Of a DNA stretch of 64,000 bases, positions 9,420 through 19,780 are shown one piece after another. Each line of letters starts with the position of its first letter. Position 1 is the first letter of the stretch. The stretch lies in the NCBI GenBank assembly GCA_017500855.1, contig JAFVYC010000026.1, forward strand, positions 1 to 64,000. Reading direction: 5' to 3'. Below the pieces are notes generated by a model that was not told the DNA's origin, ran no database searches, and worked only from the letters and a program-made list of their open reading frames with translations. The position numbers and the translations under genes are program-made. Origin of the DNA: Clostridia bacterium (lineage in GTDB: Bacteria > Bacillota > Clostridia > Christensenellales > CAG-314).

Positions 9420-9448
9420 ATTATAATGGTTTGTCGAAATTAAGTCAA
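9420..9448 (-). promoter_or_regulatory. Promoter of the SecD-like gene
   Basis: On the minus strand TTGACT (9443-9448) and TATAAT (9420-9425) are separated by 17 bp. An exact TGTCGAA heptamer, which matches the Spo0A-box core, lies inside the spacer at 9432-9438 on the plus strand. The rest of 9449-9568 is AT-rich with no gene seen. Confidence 0.85.
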
Positions 9449-9568
9449 TTGTTTTTGCGATTTTTACTGGCTACTTTTGATAAATTATTTATAAAAATGA
9501 GTTTTTTCTTGGAAATTTGCCTTTCGCCACCCCTAATGAACTAATTTTATTATTTATAATAATAAATC

Positions 9569-9611
9569 AAAGGGCAACGGACGCCAAAATTCACAGCGCC
9601 AACTGCCCTTT
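9569..9611 (-). terminator. Possible terminator hairpin after the TIGR04086-type gene
   Basis: An 8-bp stem (AAAGGGCA with TGCCCTTT) closes a 27-nt loop just downstream of the stop codon at 9627. It is followed by a broken AT-rich tract rather than a clean T run, so this is a weak call. Confidence 0.4.
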
Positions 9612-9626
9612 TTGCAACACAGAATT

Positions 9627-9992
9627 CTAGTTGATTTTGCTCTTGACAATGCCCACAACAACGCCTGCAACCAAACAAAGTAGAAGGTCTACAAGCAACT
9701 GAACAACGTTGAACTGTCCACCAAGCAAACTGAACAACACGAAAGACAACAGCCAAAACACCACGCTTGCATCAATGCATTTGAGCAAAAACTTTTCTTC
9801 CTTGACGCACAACGCAAGCGCAACAACCAAGGCAACTACTTTTAGGCCCTGATTGATGTAGGGCAACAAGTTTTCCGACAGGGAAAATATTTGCGCAACC
9901 AAAGCCAACAGCAACACGCCCACGCAAGAGAACACCAAAGCAATACTTCCACATTTTGCACTTTGCAACAAAAAACCCAATTTGTTTTTCAT
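9627..9992 (-). CDS. Small four-helix membrane protein, TIGR04086-like
   Basis: This 121-residue protein is almost entirely hydrophobic, with four predicted membrane segments and a short basic C-terminus (VKSKIN). Its size, topology and position just downstream of yajC match the TIGR04086 family, which sits next to yajC in many Clostridia. Its function is unknown. The SD GGAGG lies 8 nt before the ATG but forms the 3' arm of the yajC terminator stem, so translation of read-through RNA may be limited by that hairpin. In many relatives the SCIFF peptide gene follows; none is seen here. Confidence 0.7.
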   Translation of the reverse strand: MKNKLGFLLQSAKCGSIALVFSCVGVLLLALVAQIFSLSENLLPYINQGLKVVALVVALALCVKEEKFLLKCIDASVVFWLLSFVLFSLLGGQFNVVQLLVDLLLCLVAGVVVGIVKSKIN

Positions 9993-9994
9993 AG

Positions 9995-10031
9995 AAAAAA
10001 CCTCCGAACAGTACTAGATACTATTCGGAGG
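9995..10031 (-). terminator. yajC terminator whose 3' arm is the next gene's ribosome-binding site
   Basis: On the minus strand the arms CCTCCGAA and TTCGGAGG form an 8-bp stem. One mismatch, four more pairs and a 5-nt loop sit inside it, and six T follow. The GGAGG of the 3' arm is also the only SD for the ATG at 9992, at 8-nt spacing. Confidence 0.85.
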
Positions 10032-10049
10032 CAAAGCGTTTTATGCAAA

Positions 10050-10427
10050 CTATTTGATTTCGTCTTGGTCGGAATCTTCTTTCTTTTGCGCATCCTTGGC
10101 AGGAAGTTCGCTAGCCAAAGAATGGTATGCTTGGCGCACCATTTTGATGACTTGCTTGTTTTCGCCAAGGCCTGTTTCAATCCAGAAGAATTGATCGTCC
10201 ATTTCCACGATTGTGCCAACCAAACCACCAAGTGTGATGATTTCGGCACCAACTTGCATTTTTTCGGCAAGTTCTTGGTCACGTTTCTTTTGCTTTCTTT
10301 TTTGTGGAAGAACTGTCAACAAAAAGAAACCTACAACAAGAACAAGCATAACAACAAGAGAAACCCAATTTTGGTTTTGTGGTGTTTCCGTGCTTGTTTC
10401 TTCAAAAAACATCAATAGATTATTCAT
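10050..10427 (-). CDS. yajC: Preprotein translocase subunit YajC
   Basis: This 125-residue protein has a short N-terminal tail, one membrane segment (about 21-38), the basic stretch PQKRKQKKRD and the YajC signature QVGAEIITLGGLVGTIVEM. YajC associates with SecDF in the cytoplasmic membrane. The start is set at 10427, because AAGGAG lies 6 nt upstream and the longer frame (ATG at 10502) adds an unlikely extension. It ends the ruvC-to-yajC operon and is followed by a strong terminator. Confidence 0.9.
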   Translation of the reverse strand: MNNLLMFFEETSTETPQNQNWVSLVVMLVLVVGFFLLTVLPQKRKQKKRDQELAEKMQVGAEIITLGGLVGTIVEMDDQFFWIETGLGENKQVIKMVRQAYHSLASELPAKDAQKKEDSDQDEIK

Positions 10428-10505
10428 GGTAAACTCCTTGTTTTTTCTTGTATTATACCCCATTCCAGCAAAAATTGCAACAAACTGCAACACATTGCTC
10501 AAAAA

Positions 10506-12895
<2,390 letters not shown>

Positions 12896-12920
12896 GGTAG
12901 TTTCTCCTTATACAAAGCAA

Positions 12921-13943
12921 TCAACACAAAAACATTGCATCGCCAAAACTGAAGAAGCGATATTTTTGTTCAACTGCCGTTTTGTAGATTTCCAGCACCT
13001 TTTCCTTGCTGCAAAATGCCGAAACAAGCATGATAAGCGTGCTTTCCGGCAAGTGAAAGTTTGTTATCAAACAATCCACCACCTTGAATTTGTAGGGCGG
13101 GTAGATGAAAATTTCCGTGTTGCCACTGCACTCCTTCAACAATCCGTTGCTGTCGCAAGCGCTTTCCAGCACACGCACGCTTGTTGTGCCAACGCAAACA
13201 ACTCGCCTACCTTCGGCCTTTGCTTGGTTGATGGCTTGCGCCGACTGTGCCGAAACGGCAAAGTACTCGGAATGCATGTGATGGTTTGTGACGTCTTCCA
13301 CCTTGACGGGACGGAACGTTCCAAGCCCAACGTGCAACAGCACTTCCACCACTTGCACGCCTTTTGCTTTGAGTTTTTCCATCAGTTGCGGAGTGAAGTG
13401 TAGCCCTGCCGTTGGCGCCGCTGCAGAACCTTCCACCTTGGAGTAGATTGTGTTGTAGCGAGCCTTGTCGGCAAGTTTTTGATGAATGTAGGGTGGCAAA
13501 GGCATTTCGCCAATTTCTTGCAAAATTTGTTCGAACACGCCTTCGTAGATAAATTCCACCACTCGACTGCCGTCTTGCCCAATACTTTCCACCTTGGCTT
13601 TCAGTTTGTCGCCAAAGCAAAAAACTGCGCCTACTTTGGCAATTCTGCCGGGCTTCAAAATGACTTCCCAATGCGTCAAATCAAGGCGCTTCAACAGCAA
13701 AAATTCAATTTTGCCACCGGTATGCTCTTTTGTTCCGTAGATACGTGCAGGCAAAACCTTTGTGTTGTTGACAACAAGCACGTCGCCACTGTGGAGATAG
13801 TCGCAAATGTCGTGAAATACCTTGTGTTCCACCTTGTCTTGTTGACGGTTGTACACCAACAAGCGGGAACGGTCCCTTGGTTCAACGGGGTGTTGAGCAA
13901 TCAGTTCTTCCGGTAGGTCGTAGTAAAAATCGCTTGTTTTCAT
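12921..13943 (-). CDS. queA: S-adenosylmethionine:tRNA ribosyltransferase-isomerase
   Basis: This 340-residue enzyme transfers and isomerises the ribosyl part of SAM onto preQ1-tRNA to give epoxyqueuosine. Signatures include the start [14 protein letters not shown] followed by RDRSRLL, and the downstream [12 protein letters not shown] and [10 protein letters not shown]. Length is standard. It begins right at the end of ruvB, and tgt follows two genes later. Confidence 0.97.
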   Translation of the reverse strand: MKTSDFYYDLPEELIAQHPVEPRDRSRLLVYNRQQDKVEHKVFHDICDYLHSGDVLVVNNTKVLPARIYGTKEHTGGKIEFLLLKRLDLTHWEVILKPGRIAKVGAVFCFGDKLKAKVESIGQDGSRVVEFIYEGVFEQILQEIGEMPLPPYIHQKLADKARYNTIYSKVEGSAAAPTAGLHFTPQLMEKLKAKGVQVVEVLLHVGLGTFRPVKVEDVTNHHMHSEYFAVSAQSAQAINQAKAEGRRVVCVGTTSVRVLESACDSNGLLKECSGNTEIFIYPPYKFKVVDCLITNFHLPESTLIMLVSAFCSKEKVLEIYKTAVEQKYRFFSFGDAMFLC

Positions 13944-13944
13944 G

Positions 13945-14991
13945 TTATTCTTCGCTGATGGAATCGTCGTAGATCATCAGCATTTCCATTCTTTCCTTTG
14001 TGAGTTTTTTGCCTAGATGTTTGTAGGCGTTGGGCATTGCAACACGGCCCCTTGGGGTGCGTGCAATAAAGCCGAGTTGCAACAAGTACGGTTCGTACAC
14101 GTCTTCGATTGTTGCCGTGTCCTCTCCCGTTGCCGAAGCAAGTGTTTCCAAACCAACGGGGCCACCGCTAAACTTGTCGATGATGGTAGAAAGCACGTTT
14201 TTGTCGACAGCGTCCAAACCAAGTTCGTCCACTTCCATCACGTTCATTGCGTGCTTGGTAACTTCCAGCGTGATGCGACCATCCCCCAAAACGTCGGCAA
14301 AGTCACGCACACGTTTCAACAGCCTGTTGGCAATACGTGGCGTTCCACGGCTACGGCGAGCAATTTCAAATGCTGCTTGTGGATCAATTTCCGCACCAAG
14401 TTTTTTGGCAGATTTGATGACGATGCATTGCAAATGTTCGGGTGTGTACAAATTCAGGCGCATTTGCATGCCGAACCTATCTCGCAAGGGGGCAGCAAGA
14501 TTGCCTGCTTTGGTTGTTGCGCCAATCAAAGTGAATTTTTCCAACTTGATGTTGACGCTTGTTGCGCTTGGGCCCTTGCCGACTACAAAGTCCAACCTGT
14601 AGTCTTCCATTGCAGGGTACAAAATTTCTTCCAAACTGCTGTGCAAACGGTGAATTTCGTCGATGAACAGCACTTCGTTAGGCTTCAATTTGGACAAAAT
14701 TGCCGACAAATCGAACTTGCCGGGAATTGCCGAGCCACTTGTGATTGTGATTGGCACGCCCATTTCGTTGGCAATGATGTGCGCAAGCGTTGTTTTGCCA
14801 AGCCCCGGTGGACCGTACAGCAAAACATGGTCCAAACTTTCGCCACGAGCAAGCGCAGCCTTGATGTACACCGACAAATTTTGCTTTACTTTGTCTTGCC
14901 CAACGTAGTCGTCGAAAGTTTTTGGGCGCAAAATATTTTCCGTGTCACGTTCCTTTTCCGTGAGTGTGCTTGTGAAAAATTGTTGTTCCAT
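13945..14991 (-). CDS. ruvB: Holliday junction branch-migration helicase RuvB
   Basis: This 348-residue AAA+ ATPase has Walker [13 protein letters not shown], Walker [11 protein letters not shown], the sensor segment IGATTKAG, and a C-terminal winged-helix domain ([14 protein letters not shown]). RuvB hexamers driven by RuvA move Holliday junctions during recombination. It follows ruvA by about 10 nt. Confidence 0.98.
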   Translation of the reverse strand: MEQQFFTSTLTEKERDTENILRPKTFDDYVGQDKVKQNLSVYIKAALARGESLDHVLLYGPPGLGKTTLAHIIANEMGVPITITSGSAIPGKFDLSAILSKLKPNEVLFIDEIHRLHSSLEEILYPAMEDYRLDFVVGKGPSATSVNIKLEKFTLIGATTKAGNLAAPLRDRFGMQMRLNLYTPEHLQCIVIKSAKKLGAEIDPQAAFEIARRSRGTPRIANRLLKRVRDFADVLGDGRITLEVTKHAMNVMEVDELGLDAVDKNVLSTIIDKFSGGPVGLETLASATGEDTATIEDVYEPYLLQLGFIARTPRGRVAMPNAYKHLGKKLTKERMEMLMIYDDSISEE

Positions 14992-15002
14992 ACTGTCACC
15001 TG

Positions 15003-15596
15003 TCAGTTGATTCTAAATGCAAGGTTGATGAGTTCTTCCGTTGTGTTTGCGCCAAGTTTGCTTGCTGCTTCCACAAGTTTTTCTGCTTCCATTTGGCTCT
15101 TGCCAAGGGAGCAAAGCACGGCAATTGCATCGCTCATTGCCTTTGTCAACGGAATGTCGGGGTTGGTTGTCAATGGAGTCACGGCTGTTTGACCGTCCAC
15201 CACAACTTTTTCCTTGAGTTCCAAAATCAAGCGCTCGGCAGTTTTTTTGCCAAGGCCCTTGATGCGTGTCAAGGCTTTTGTGTCCCCCGTGAAAATGGCG
15301 TTTGCAAGGGAATTGCTGTCCAAACCGGACAAAATGGCAATTGCAACCTTTGCGCCCACTCCGGAAACGGAAATGAGGTGCAAAAACATGTTTTTTTCCT
15401 GCATGGTTGCAAAACCGTACAGGGAAATATCGTCCTCCCTCACTTGCAAGTAGGTAAACAACCTTTGGTTGCAACCAATTTTGCATTCGGCAAGCGTGTA
15501 GGACGAAGCAAACACTTCGTAGCCAATGCCACCAATGTCAACAACGACTTTGCCGTTGTCCAATTGAACAATTTCTCCTGATAAGTAGTTAAACAT
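15003..15596 (-). CDS. ruvA: Holliday junction binding protein RuvA
   Basis: This 197-residue protein has the N-terminal OB fold, a helix-hairpin-helix region ([13 protein letters not shown] and [13 protein letters not shown]) that grips junction DNA, and a C-terminal domain that contacts RuvB. Length and motif order are typical. SD GGGAG precedes the ATG. Confidence 0.97.
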   Translation of the reverse strand: MFNYLSGEIVQLDNGKVVVDIGGIGYEVFASSYTLAECKIGCNQRLFTYLQVREDDISLYGFATMQEKNMFLHLISVSGVGAKVAIAILSGLDSNSLANAIFTGDTKALTRIKGLGKKTAERLILELKEKVVVDGQTAVTPLTTNPDIPLTKAMSDAIAVLCSLGKSQMEAEKLVEAASKLGANTTEELINLAFRIN

Positions 15597-15608
15597 TTTG
15601 TTCTCCCA

Positions 15609-16109
15609 TCAATTGATAAAGAATTTGTCGGAAAATCCGCCCGTTTGAATGTGCGTCAGCGCAACTGCCAACGCATCGGCTGCGTCGTCCGGCTTTGGGC
15701 GAGATGCCAAGCCAAGGTACACACGCACCATTTCTTGAATTTGCCTTTTGTCCGCCCTGCCGTAGCCCGTCATTGCTTGCTTGATTTGCAACGGCGTGTA
15801 CTCGTACAGCCTGCCACATTGATGAATTGCTGCAAGCAAAATCACGCCTCTTGCGTGCGCAACGTTGATACCCGTTGTGATGTTTGTGTTGAAAAACAAC
15901 TCTTCCACGGCAACATCGTCCGGCTTGTACTTTTCTATCAATTTGCAAATGCCTTGGTAGATGAGAGCCAAACGGGTGGGGAAACTTTCTTCTTTGGGGG
16001 TGTTGATGACGCCGTAGTCCACAACAGTTTTGTTGCTTGGGCCGTCGTAGTCAATAATTCCGTAGCCAACAATGGCAAATCCAGGGTCAAATCCAATAAC
16101 TCTTTTCAT
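15609..16109 (-). CDS. ruvC: Holliday junction resolvase RuvC
   Basis: This 166-residue endonuclease starts MKRVIGFDPGFAIVG, with the first catalytic Asp. It also has VAVEELFFNTN, with a catalytic Glu, and a C-terminal DAADALAVALTH with the remaining acidic residues. RuvC cuts the junctions moved by RuvAB. It is the first gene of the operon, with its own promoter and AAGG 6 nt before the ATG. Confidence 0.97.
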   Translation of the reverse strand: MKRVIGFDPGFAIVGYGIIDYDGPSNKTVVDYGVINTPKEESFPTRLALIYQGICKLIEKYKPDDVAVEELFFNTNITTGINVAHARGVILLAAIHQCGRLYEYTPLQIKQAMTGYGRADKRQIQEMVRVYLGLASRPKPDDAADALAVALTHIQTGGFSDKFFIN

Positions 16110-16137
16110 AGCGTACCTTGCGTAGTTTATAGTACTA

Positions 16138-16166
16138 ATAATATATCAAGCAAACGAAAAAGTCAA
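16138..16166 (-). promoter_or_regulatory. Promoter of the ruvC operon
   Basis: TTGACT (16161-16166) and TATTAT (16138-16143) on the minus strand are separated by 17 bp, about 30 nt upstream of the ruvC ATG. It would drive ruvC-ruvA-ruvB-queA-pilT-tgt-yajC. No LexA-like palindrome was noticed. Confidence 0.75.
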
Positions 16167-16202
16167 GTTTATACTAGATATAAGTTTGATATGCACGCCA
16201 CA

Positions 16203-16688
16203 CTACTGTTTTGTGACGAAATGTTGCACTGCATTTGGCAAATTTGTTGCCAAATCTTGCAAAAACACGGGAAAATGCGTGTGGTTTGGCAAGTCGGAAA
16301 TGGCAATCCAGCGTGCGTACTCCCTGCCGTCGATGCAAAAACTTTGGTGTTCGGGAAGTTGCTTTGTGCCACGGCTCTTCATCAAGTACACAAATGCAAC
16401 TTCGTGGCTGTCGTACTTGTTCAACACGCTTGCGCTTGTGTCGTGAAAGAAGTTTTCGTGCACGGCAACAAGCCTGTCCACCTTGTAGGGTACGCCAATT
16501 TCTTCCATCACTTCCCTTTCCACTGCTTGCTGGGTAGTTTCGCCAAGATGCACGCCACCACCAATTGTGTAGAAGTAGGTTGCCTTGCTGTTGCATGCCA
16601 AAAGCACGCACCCGTCTTCAATTATCAGCGCTGCAACCCTGAATCTGAACCTACTGTTTTCGCTGACAAAACAACAATCTGTTGCCAT
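16203..16688 (-). CDS. Nudix hydrolase
   Basis: This 161-residue protein carries the Nudix box GX5EX7REUXEEXGU, beginning at the Gly of GVHLGE and ending in REVMEEIGV, which binds Mg and hydrolyses nucleoside-diphosphate-linked substrates. The substrate cannot be predicted. The ATG at 16688 is preferred to the TTG just upstream, because AGGAGG lies 8 nt before it. It is a single-gene unit with its own promoter. Confidence 0.9.
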   Translation of the reverse strand: MATDCCFVSENSRFRFRVAALIIEDGCVLLACNSKATYFYTIGGGVHLGETTQQAVEREVMEEIGVPYKVDRLVAVHENFFHDTSASVLNKYDSHEVAFVYLMKSRGTKQLPEHQSFCIDGREYARWIAISDLPNHTHFPVFLQDLATNLPNAVQHFVTKQ

Positions 16689-16716
16689 CAAATTTTCCTC
16701 CTTGTTCGTTTAGTAT

Positions 16717-16746
16717 ATTTTACCAAGAAACACACACCCGTGTCAA
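16717..16746 (-). promoter_or_regulatory. Promoter of the Nudix hydrolase gene
   Basis: TTGACA (16741-16746), an 18-bp spacer and TAAAAT (16717-16722) on the minus strand, about 29 nt upstream of the ATG. Confidence 0.75.
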
Positions 16747-16764
16747 TACTTTTGCAAAAAATTG

Positions 16765-16795
16765 CAACAAAAAACCCAAACCAAAAGTTTGGGTT
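16765..16795 (-). terminator. Intrinsic terminator after yebC
   Basis: A perfect 9-bp stem (AACCCAAAC with GTTTGGGTT) and 5-nt loop are followed by a T run on the minus strand, about 12 nt after the yebC stop. Confidence 0.9.
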
Positions 16796-16806
16796 GAATG
16801 TGTTGA

Positions 16807-17547
16807 TTATTCTTCGTCTTCTTCGGGAAGTTGAACGTTGTGGTACACGTTTTGAACGTCGTCGTTGTCTTCCAAAGTGTCCAACATCTTGCGGAATTTT
16901 GCAAGGTTTTCGCCATCCAATGTGATCATTGTTTGGGGAATCCAAATCATTTCGGCAGAAACAAGGTTCAAGCCCTTTTCCACAACTGCATCTCTCACTG
17001 CTGCAAGAATTGAACAGTCGCAAGTCATTTCCACCATGCCGTCTTCCACGGAAACGTCGTCGGCACCTGCTTCGATTGCAAGTTCAAATGCGCTGTCGTC
17101 GTCCAAACCGATTGTGTTTTCGGCAACAACCACACCACGCTTGTCGAACATGTAGCTCACGCAGTTTGTTTGACCAAGGCTACCGCCGTTTTTGTCGAAT
17201 GCGCAACGAACGTCGCCTGCCGTGCGGTTTTTGTTGTCTGTCAAGCATTCAACAATTACTGCACTGCCACCAATTCCGTAGCCTTCGTACACAATTTCGA
17301 AGTAGTCCACTGTGGAAAGTTCGCCACTTGCCTTTTTGATGCTTCGCACGATGTTGTCGTTGGGCATGTTGTTTGCTTTTGCCTTTTGAATAACGTCGTA
17401 CAATTTACTGTTGGAACTTGGGTCTGGGCCACCTTGCTTTACTGCTACTGCAATTTCACGACCAATTTTTGTGAAAATTTTGGAACGTGCTGCGTCGCCC
17501 TTTGCCTTTTTGTTTTTGATGTTGTTCCATTTGCTATGTCCGGACAT
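16807..17547 (-). CDS. yebC: YebC/PmpR-family regulator (TACO1-like)
   Basis: This 246-residue protein begins MSGHSKWNNIKNKKAK, the invariant start of the family, which fixes the start at 17547 (SD GGAGG) rather than 17619. Other signatures are GPDPSSNSKL and ECLTDNKNRTA. Members have been described as transcriptional regulators and as factors that help ribosomes through difficult stretches such as polyproline; which applies here is unknown. It follows the trmH-like gene by about 20 nt. Confidence 0.95.
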   Translation of the reverse strand: MSGHSKWNNIKNKKAKGDAARSKIFTKIGREIAVAVKQGGPDPSSNSKLYDVIQKAKANNMPNDNIVRSIKKASGELSTVDYFEIVYEGYGIGGSAVIVECLTDNKNRTAGDVRCAFDKNGGSLGQTNCVSYMFDKRGVVVAENTIGLDDDSAFELAIEAGADDVSVEDGMVEMTCDCSILAAVRDAVVEKGLNLVSAEMIWIPQTMITLDGENLAKFRKMLDTLEDNDDVQNVYHNVQLPEEDEE

Positions 17548-17566
17548 GATAAGCCTCCATTTTTGT

Positions 17567-18307
17567 CTAGTTGTGTTGTGAGGTTGCAAACATTTGGTAC
17601 ATGATGACGCTTCCTGCAACGGAAACGTTGAGTGACTCGAAATTGTTTTGCATGGGAAGTGAAACTACTTGCGTTGCGTGACTTTTTGCCACAGGGGAAA
17701 CTCCATTGCCTTCGTTGCCCACAAGCAACGCCGATTTTGGCGCAAATTGCGTTTGAAAAACGTTTTGTCCGTCCATGTCGGCAACGACAAGCGGAACGCC
17801 ACCAAGGTGTTCAAGCACTTGTTCAAAACTGTCCACCACGTGCAAACGCACGCAAAAATGTGCGCTCATTGCCGAACGAACAACTTTTGGCGAGTACACG
17901 TCCACGGAATTGATGGCGTACACGTCGGAAAAACCACACGCAGCAGCCGTTCTGATGAGTGTGCCAACGTTGCCCGGGTCTTGCAAACAATCCAAAACAA
18001 GGGCGTTTCCCGTTGGGCAACAAAGTTGGTGTTGCTGTTGCTCCACCACGGCAATGACGCCTTGGGACGAAACCGTGTCGCAAACCTTGTTGAAAACGTT
18101 GTCGGCAACAACCAACTGGTTTTGGAAGTTATACTTTGCCTGTTGGCTTTGCTTGACAAAAACGGAAAGAATTTTGGCGCCATGCTTGATTGCATCATTT
18201 ACCAACCTTTCCCCTTCAACAACGTACAACCCAAATTGCTTGCGATACTTTTTGTCGGCAAGTTTTTTCAGTTGCGCAATTTTGCTGTTGTCCAAAGAAG
18301 TTATCAC
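17567..18307 (-). CDS. TrmH/SpoU-family RNA 2'-O-methyltransferase
   Basis: This 246-residue protein has an N-terminal substrate-binding domain (YVVEGERLVNDA) and a SPOUT knot domain with motif 1 (DPGNVGTLIRTA), motif 2 (ALLVGNEGNGVS) and motif 3 (IPMQ-like SLPMQNNFESLNVSVA). It would methylate a ribose in rRNA or tRNA; the target is not predictable. The start is GTG with GAGG 6 nt upstream. It follows the infC-rpmI-rplT terminator. Confidence 0.9.
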   Translation of the reverse strand: MITSLDNSKIAQLKKLADKKYRKQFGLYVVEGERLVNDAIKHGAKILSVFVKQSQQAKYNFQNQLVVADNVFNKVCDTVSSQGVIAVVEQQQHQLCCPTGNALVLDCLQDPGNVGTLIRTAAACGFSDVYAINSVDVYSPKVVRSAMSAHFCVRLHVVDSFEQVLEHLGGVPLVVADMDGQNVFQTQFAPKSALLVGNEGNGVSPVAKSHATQVVSLPMQNNFESLNVSVAGSVIMYQMFATSQHN

Positions 18308-18324
18308 AGTATACCTCTAACAAC

Positions 18325-18355
18325 GAAAAGGAGCCTTTCTTTACAAAAAGACTCC
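18325..18355 (-). terminator. Intrinsic terminator after rplT
   Basis: A 9-bp stem (GGAGTCTTT with AAAGGCTCC, including one G-T pair) and 8-nt loop are followed by TTTT on the minus strand, 12 nt after the rplT stop. Confidence 0.85.
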
Positions 18356-18367
18356 GTTTGTGCCTTA

Positions 18368-18721
18368 TTACTTCAAGTTTGCTTTTGCTTGTTCAGCAAG
18401 AGTAGCAAATGTTGTAGCATCGCTAACTGCGATTTCTGCCAAAGACTTTCTGTTGAGGTCGATACCTGCAACTTTCAAACCGTGCATGAGTTTGCTGTAG
18501 GACAAACCGTTAGCACGTGCTGCTGCATTGATACGTGCAATCCAAAGACTGCGCATATCTCTTTTTCTGAGACGACGGCCAACGTATGCATAGTTACCGC
18601 TCTTCATCACTGCTTGACGGGCAATGCGGTAGTTTGTGGACTTAAGACCAAAGTAACCTTTGGCTGCTCTCAATATCTTTCTACGTTTTTTAACTGCGTT
18701 TACTGCTCTTTTAATTCTCAT
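18368..18721 (-). CDS. rplT: 50S ribosomal protein L20
   Basis: This 117-residue basic protein has the L20 signatures [32 protein letters not shown] and [14 protein letters not shown]20 binds 23S rRNA early in large-subunit assembly, and in related bacteria it represses this operon through the infC leader. It is the last gene of infC-rpmI-rplT. Confidence 0.98.
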   Translation of the reverse strand: MRIKRAVNAVKKRRKILRAAKGYFGLKSTNYRIARQAVMKSGNYAYVGRRLRKRDMRSLWIARINAAARANGLSYSKLMHGLKVAGIDLNRKSLAEIAVSDATTFATLAEQAKANLK

Positions 18722-18736
18722 GATTCCACTCTCCTA

Positions 18737-18931
18737 TTAGTATGGCAACATGCTCTTGATAGTTGCAGCCTTTGTCTTGTCAACATAAGCTGTGCTACGA
18801 AGGTTGCGTGTTCTCTTGGTTGTTTTTTTGCCAAGTTTGTGGTTTTTGTTGCATTGTGCGCGCTTTACTTTGCCGCTTTTCAAAACGACAAATCTTTTCT
18901 TGGAAGCGCTATGTGTTTTTTGTTTAGGCAT
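18737..18931 (-). CDS. rpmI: 50S ribosomal protein L35
   Basis: This 64-residue basic protein begins MPKQKTHSASKKRF and carries HKLGKKTTKRTRNLR, both typical of L35. It lies between infC and rplT with 15-26 nt gaps, the universal order. Confidence 0.97.
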   Translation of the reverse strand: MPKQKTHSASKKRFVVLKSGKVKRAQCNKNHKLGKKTTKRTRNLRSTAYVDKTKAATIKSMLPY

Positions 18932-18956
18932 TTATTTGTCCTCCAATGATTATTTA

Positions 18957-19466
18957 CTAATTTTGCGGAGCAAGGAACATGGAAATGTTTCTTCCTTCCG
19001 TTATGGGCTGTTTGTCAATTTTTGCAACATCCGAAAGAATGTCGGCAAACTTTTTCATCACTTCCACACCTTGTTGTGCGTAAGCTTGTTGTCTTCCACG
19101 CATGCGAATGGTTGCCTTGACCTTGTTGCCGTCTTTCAAGAACTTTCTTGCAATGTTGGCTTTGGTGTTGAGGTCGCCAATGTCAATTGTCATCGAAAGC
19201 CAAACTTCCTTGACTTCAATGCACTTTTGATTGCGCTTCATTTCCTTTTCTTTTTTGTTTTGTTCGTACTTGTACTTGCTGTAGTCCATGATTTTGCAAA
19301 CGGGTGGAGTTGCATTTGGCGAAATTTTTACCAAATCCAAGCCTTCTTCATCTGCAATGCGTTGTCCTTCGTACGCCGAAACGATACCTAGTTGTTGTCC
19401 GTCGCTACCAATCAAACGAATTTCCCTGTCTCTGATTTGATTGTTGATTTGAAGTTCTTTGATAAT
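18957..19466 (-). CDS. infC: Translation initiation factor IF-3, started at an AUU codon
   Basis: This 169-residue IF-3 has the N-domain (NNQIRDREIRLIGSDGQQLG) and the C-domain (KATIRMRGRQQAYAQQG). The only ATG in frame (19520) lies inside a terminator-like hairpin and gives a non-family N-terminus. GGGAGGA is placed 5 nt before ATT at 19466, and the protein from there aligns with IF-3. AUU starts on infC are known from E. coli, where IF-3 represses its own rare start codon, so self-control is likely. Confidence 0.93.
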   Translation of the reverse strand: MIKELQINNQIRDREIRLIGSDGQQLGIVSAYEGQRIADEEGLDLVKISPNATPPVCKIMDYSKYKYEQNKKEKEMKRNQKCIEVKEVWLSMTIDIGDLNTKANIARKFLKDGNKVKATIRMRGRQQAYAQQGVEVMKKFADILSDVAKIDKQPITEGRNISMFLAPQN

Positions 19467-19479
19467 CGTGTCCTCCCAG

Positions 19480-19520
19480 AACAAAATAAAAAATGTGTGG
19501 AATTCAAGCAAATACCACAC
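19480..19520 (-). promoter_or_regulatory. infC leader attenuator (L20-leader-like)
   Basis: On the minus strand GTGTGG and CCACAC (19515-19520 and 19495-19500), with inner AT pairs, form a hairpin followed by a T-rich tract, ending just before the infC SD. The leader runs about 150 nt from the promoter and holds a second short hairpin (ACCCA/TGGGT). This layout resembles the L20-controlled attenuators of Firmicutes infC operons. Control by L20 is an inference. Confidence 0.7.
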
Positions 19521-19621
19521 AAACAGAATGCACCCAAAGAACTGGGTAGAAAACTATTGGATAACCGACATGCCGTTGCTTGTTCGGTGAGAAATGGTAT
19601 TTCTTCTTGAATAACACGTGT

Positions 19622-19650
19622 ATTATAGCAAAACATTTGCTTGTTGTCAA
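19622..19650 (-). promoter_or_regulatory. Consensus promoter of infC-rpmI-rplT
   Basis: A perfect TTGACA (19645-19650), 17 bp, and a perfect TATAAT (19622-19627) on the minus strand, placing the transcript start near 19615. Confidence 0.9.
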
Positions 19651-19733
19651 TTGATTTGCACCTGTTTTTGCAACAAATTTTGCGTTACTTTTTGCTGATG
19701 GCAAACAAAACTTTTCGCCACCAAAAAAAGCAA

Positions 19734-19774
19734 AAAAATTGTAGAAAAGGGGCAAAGATGGCCCTTGCCCCTTT
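19734..19774 (-). terminator. Terminator after thrS
   Basis: A perfect 10-bp stem (AAAGGGGCAA with TTGCCCCTTT) and 9-nt loop lie just after the thrS stop on the minus strand. The T run follows after a few bases. Confidence 0.7.
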
Positions 19775-19780
19775 CAAAAA

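Noticed and set aside
9449-9626. SCIFF peptide gene expected after the TIGR04086 gene
   Set aside because: No six-Cys short peptide or radical SAM partner gene is present between the TIGR04086 and SecD-like genes.
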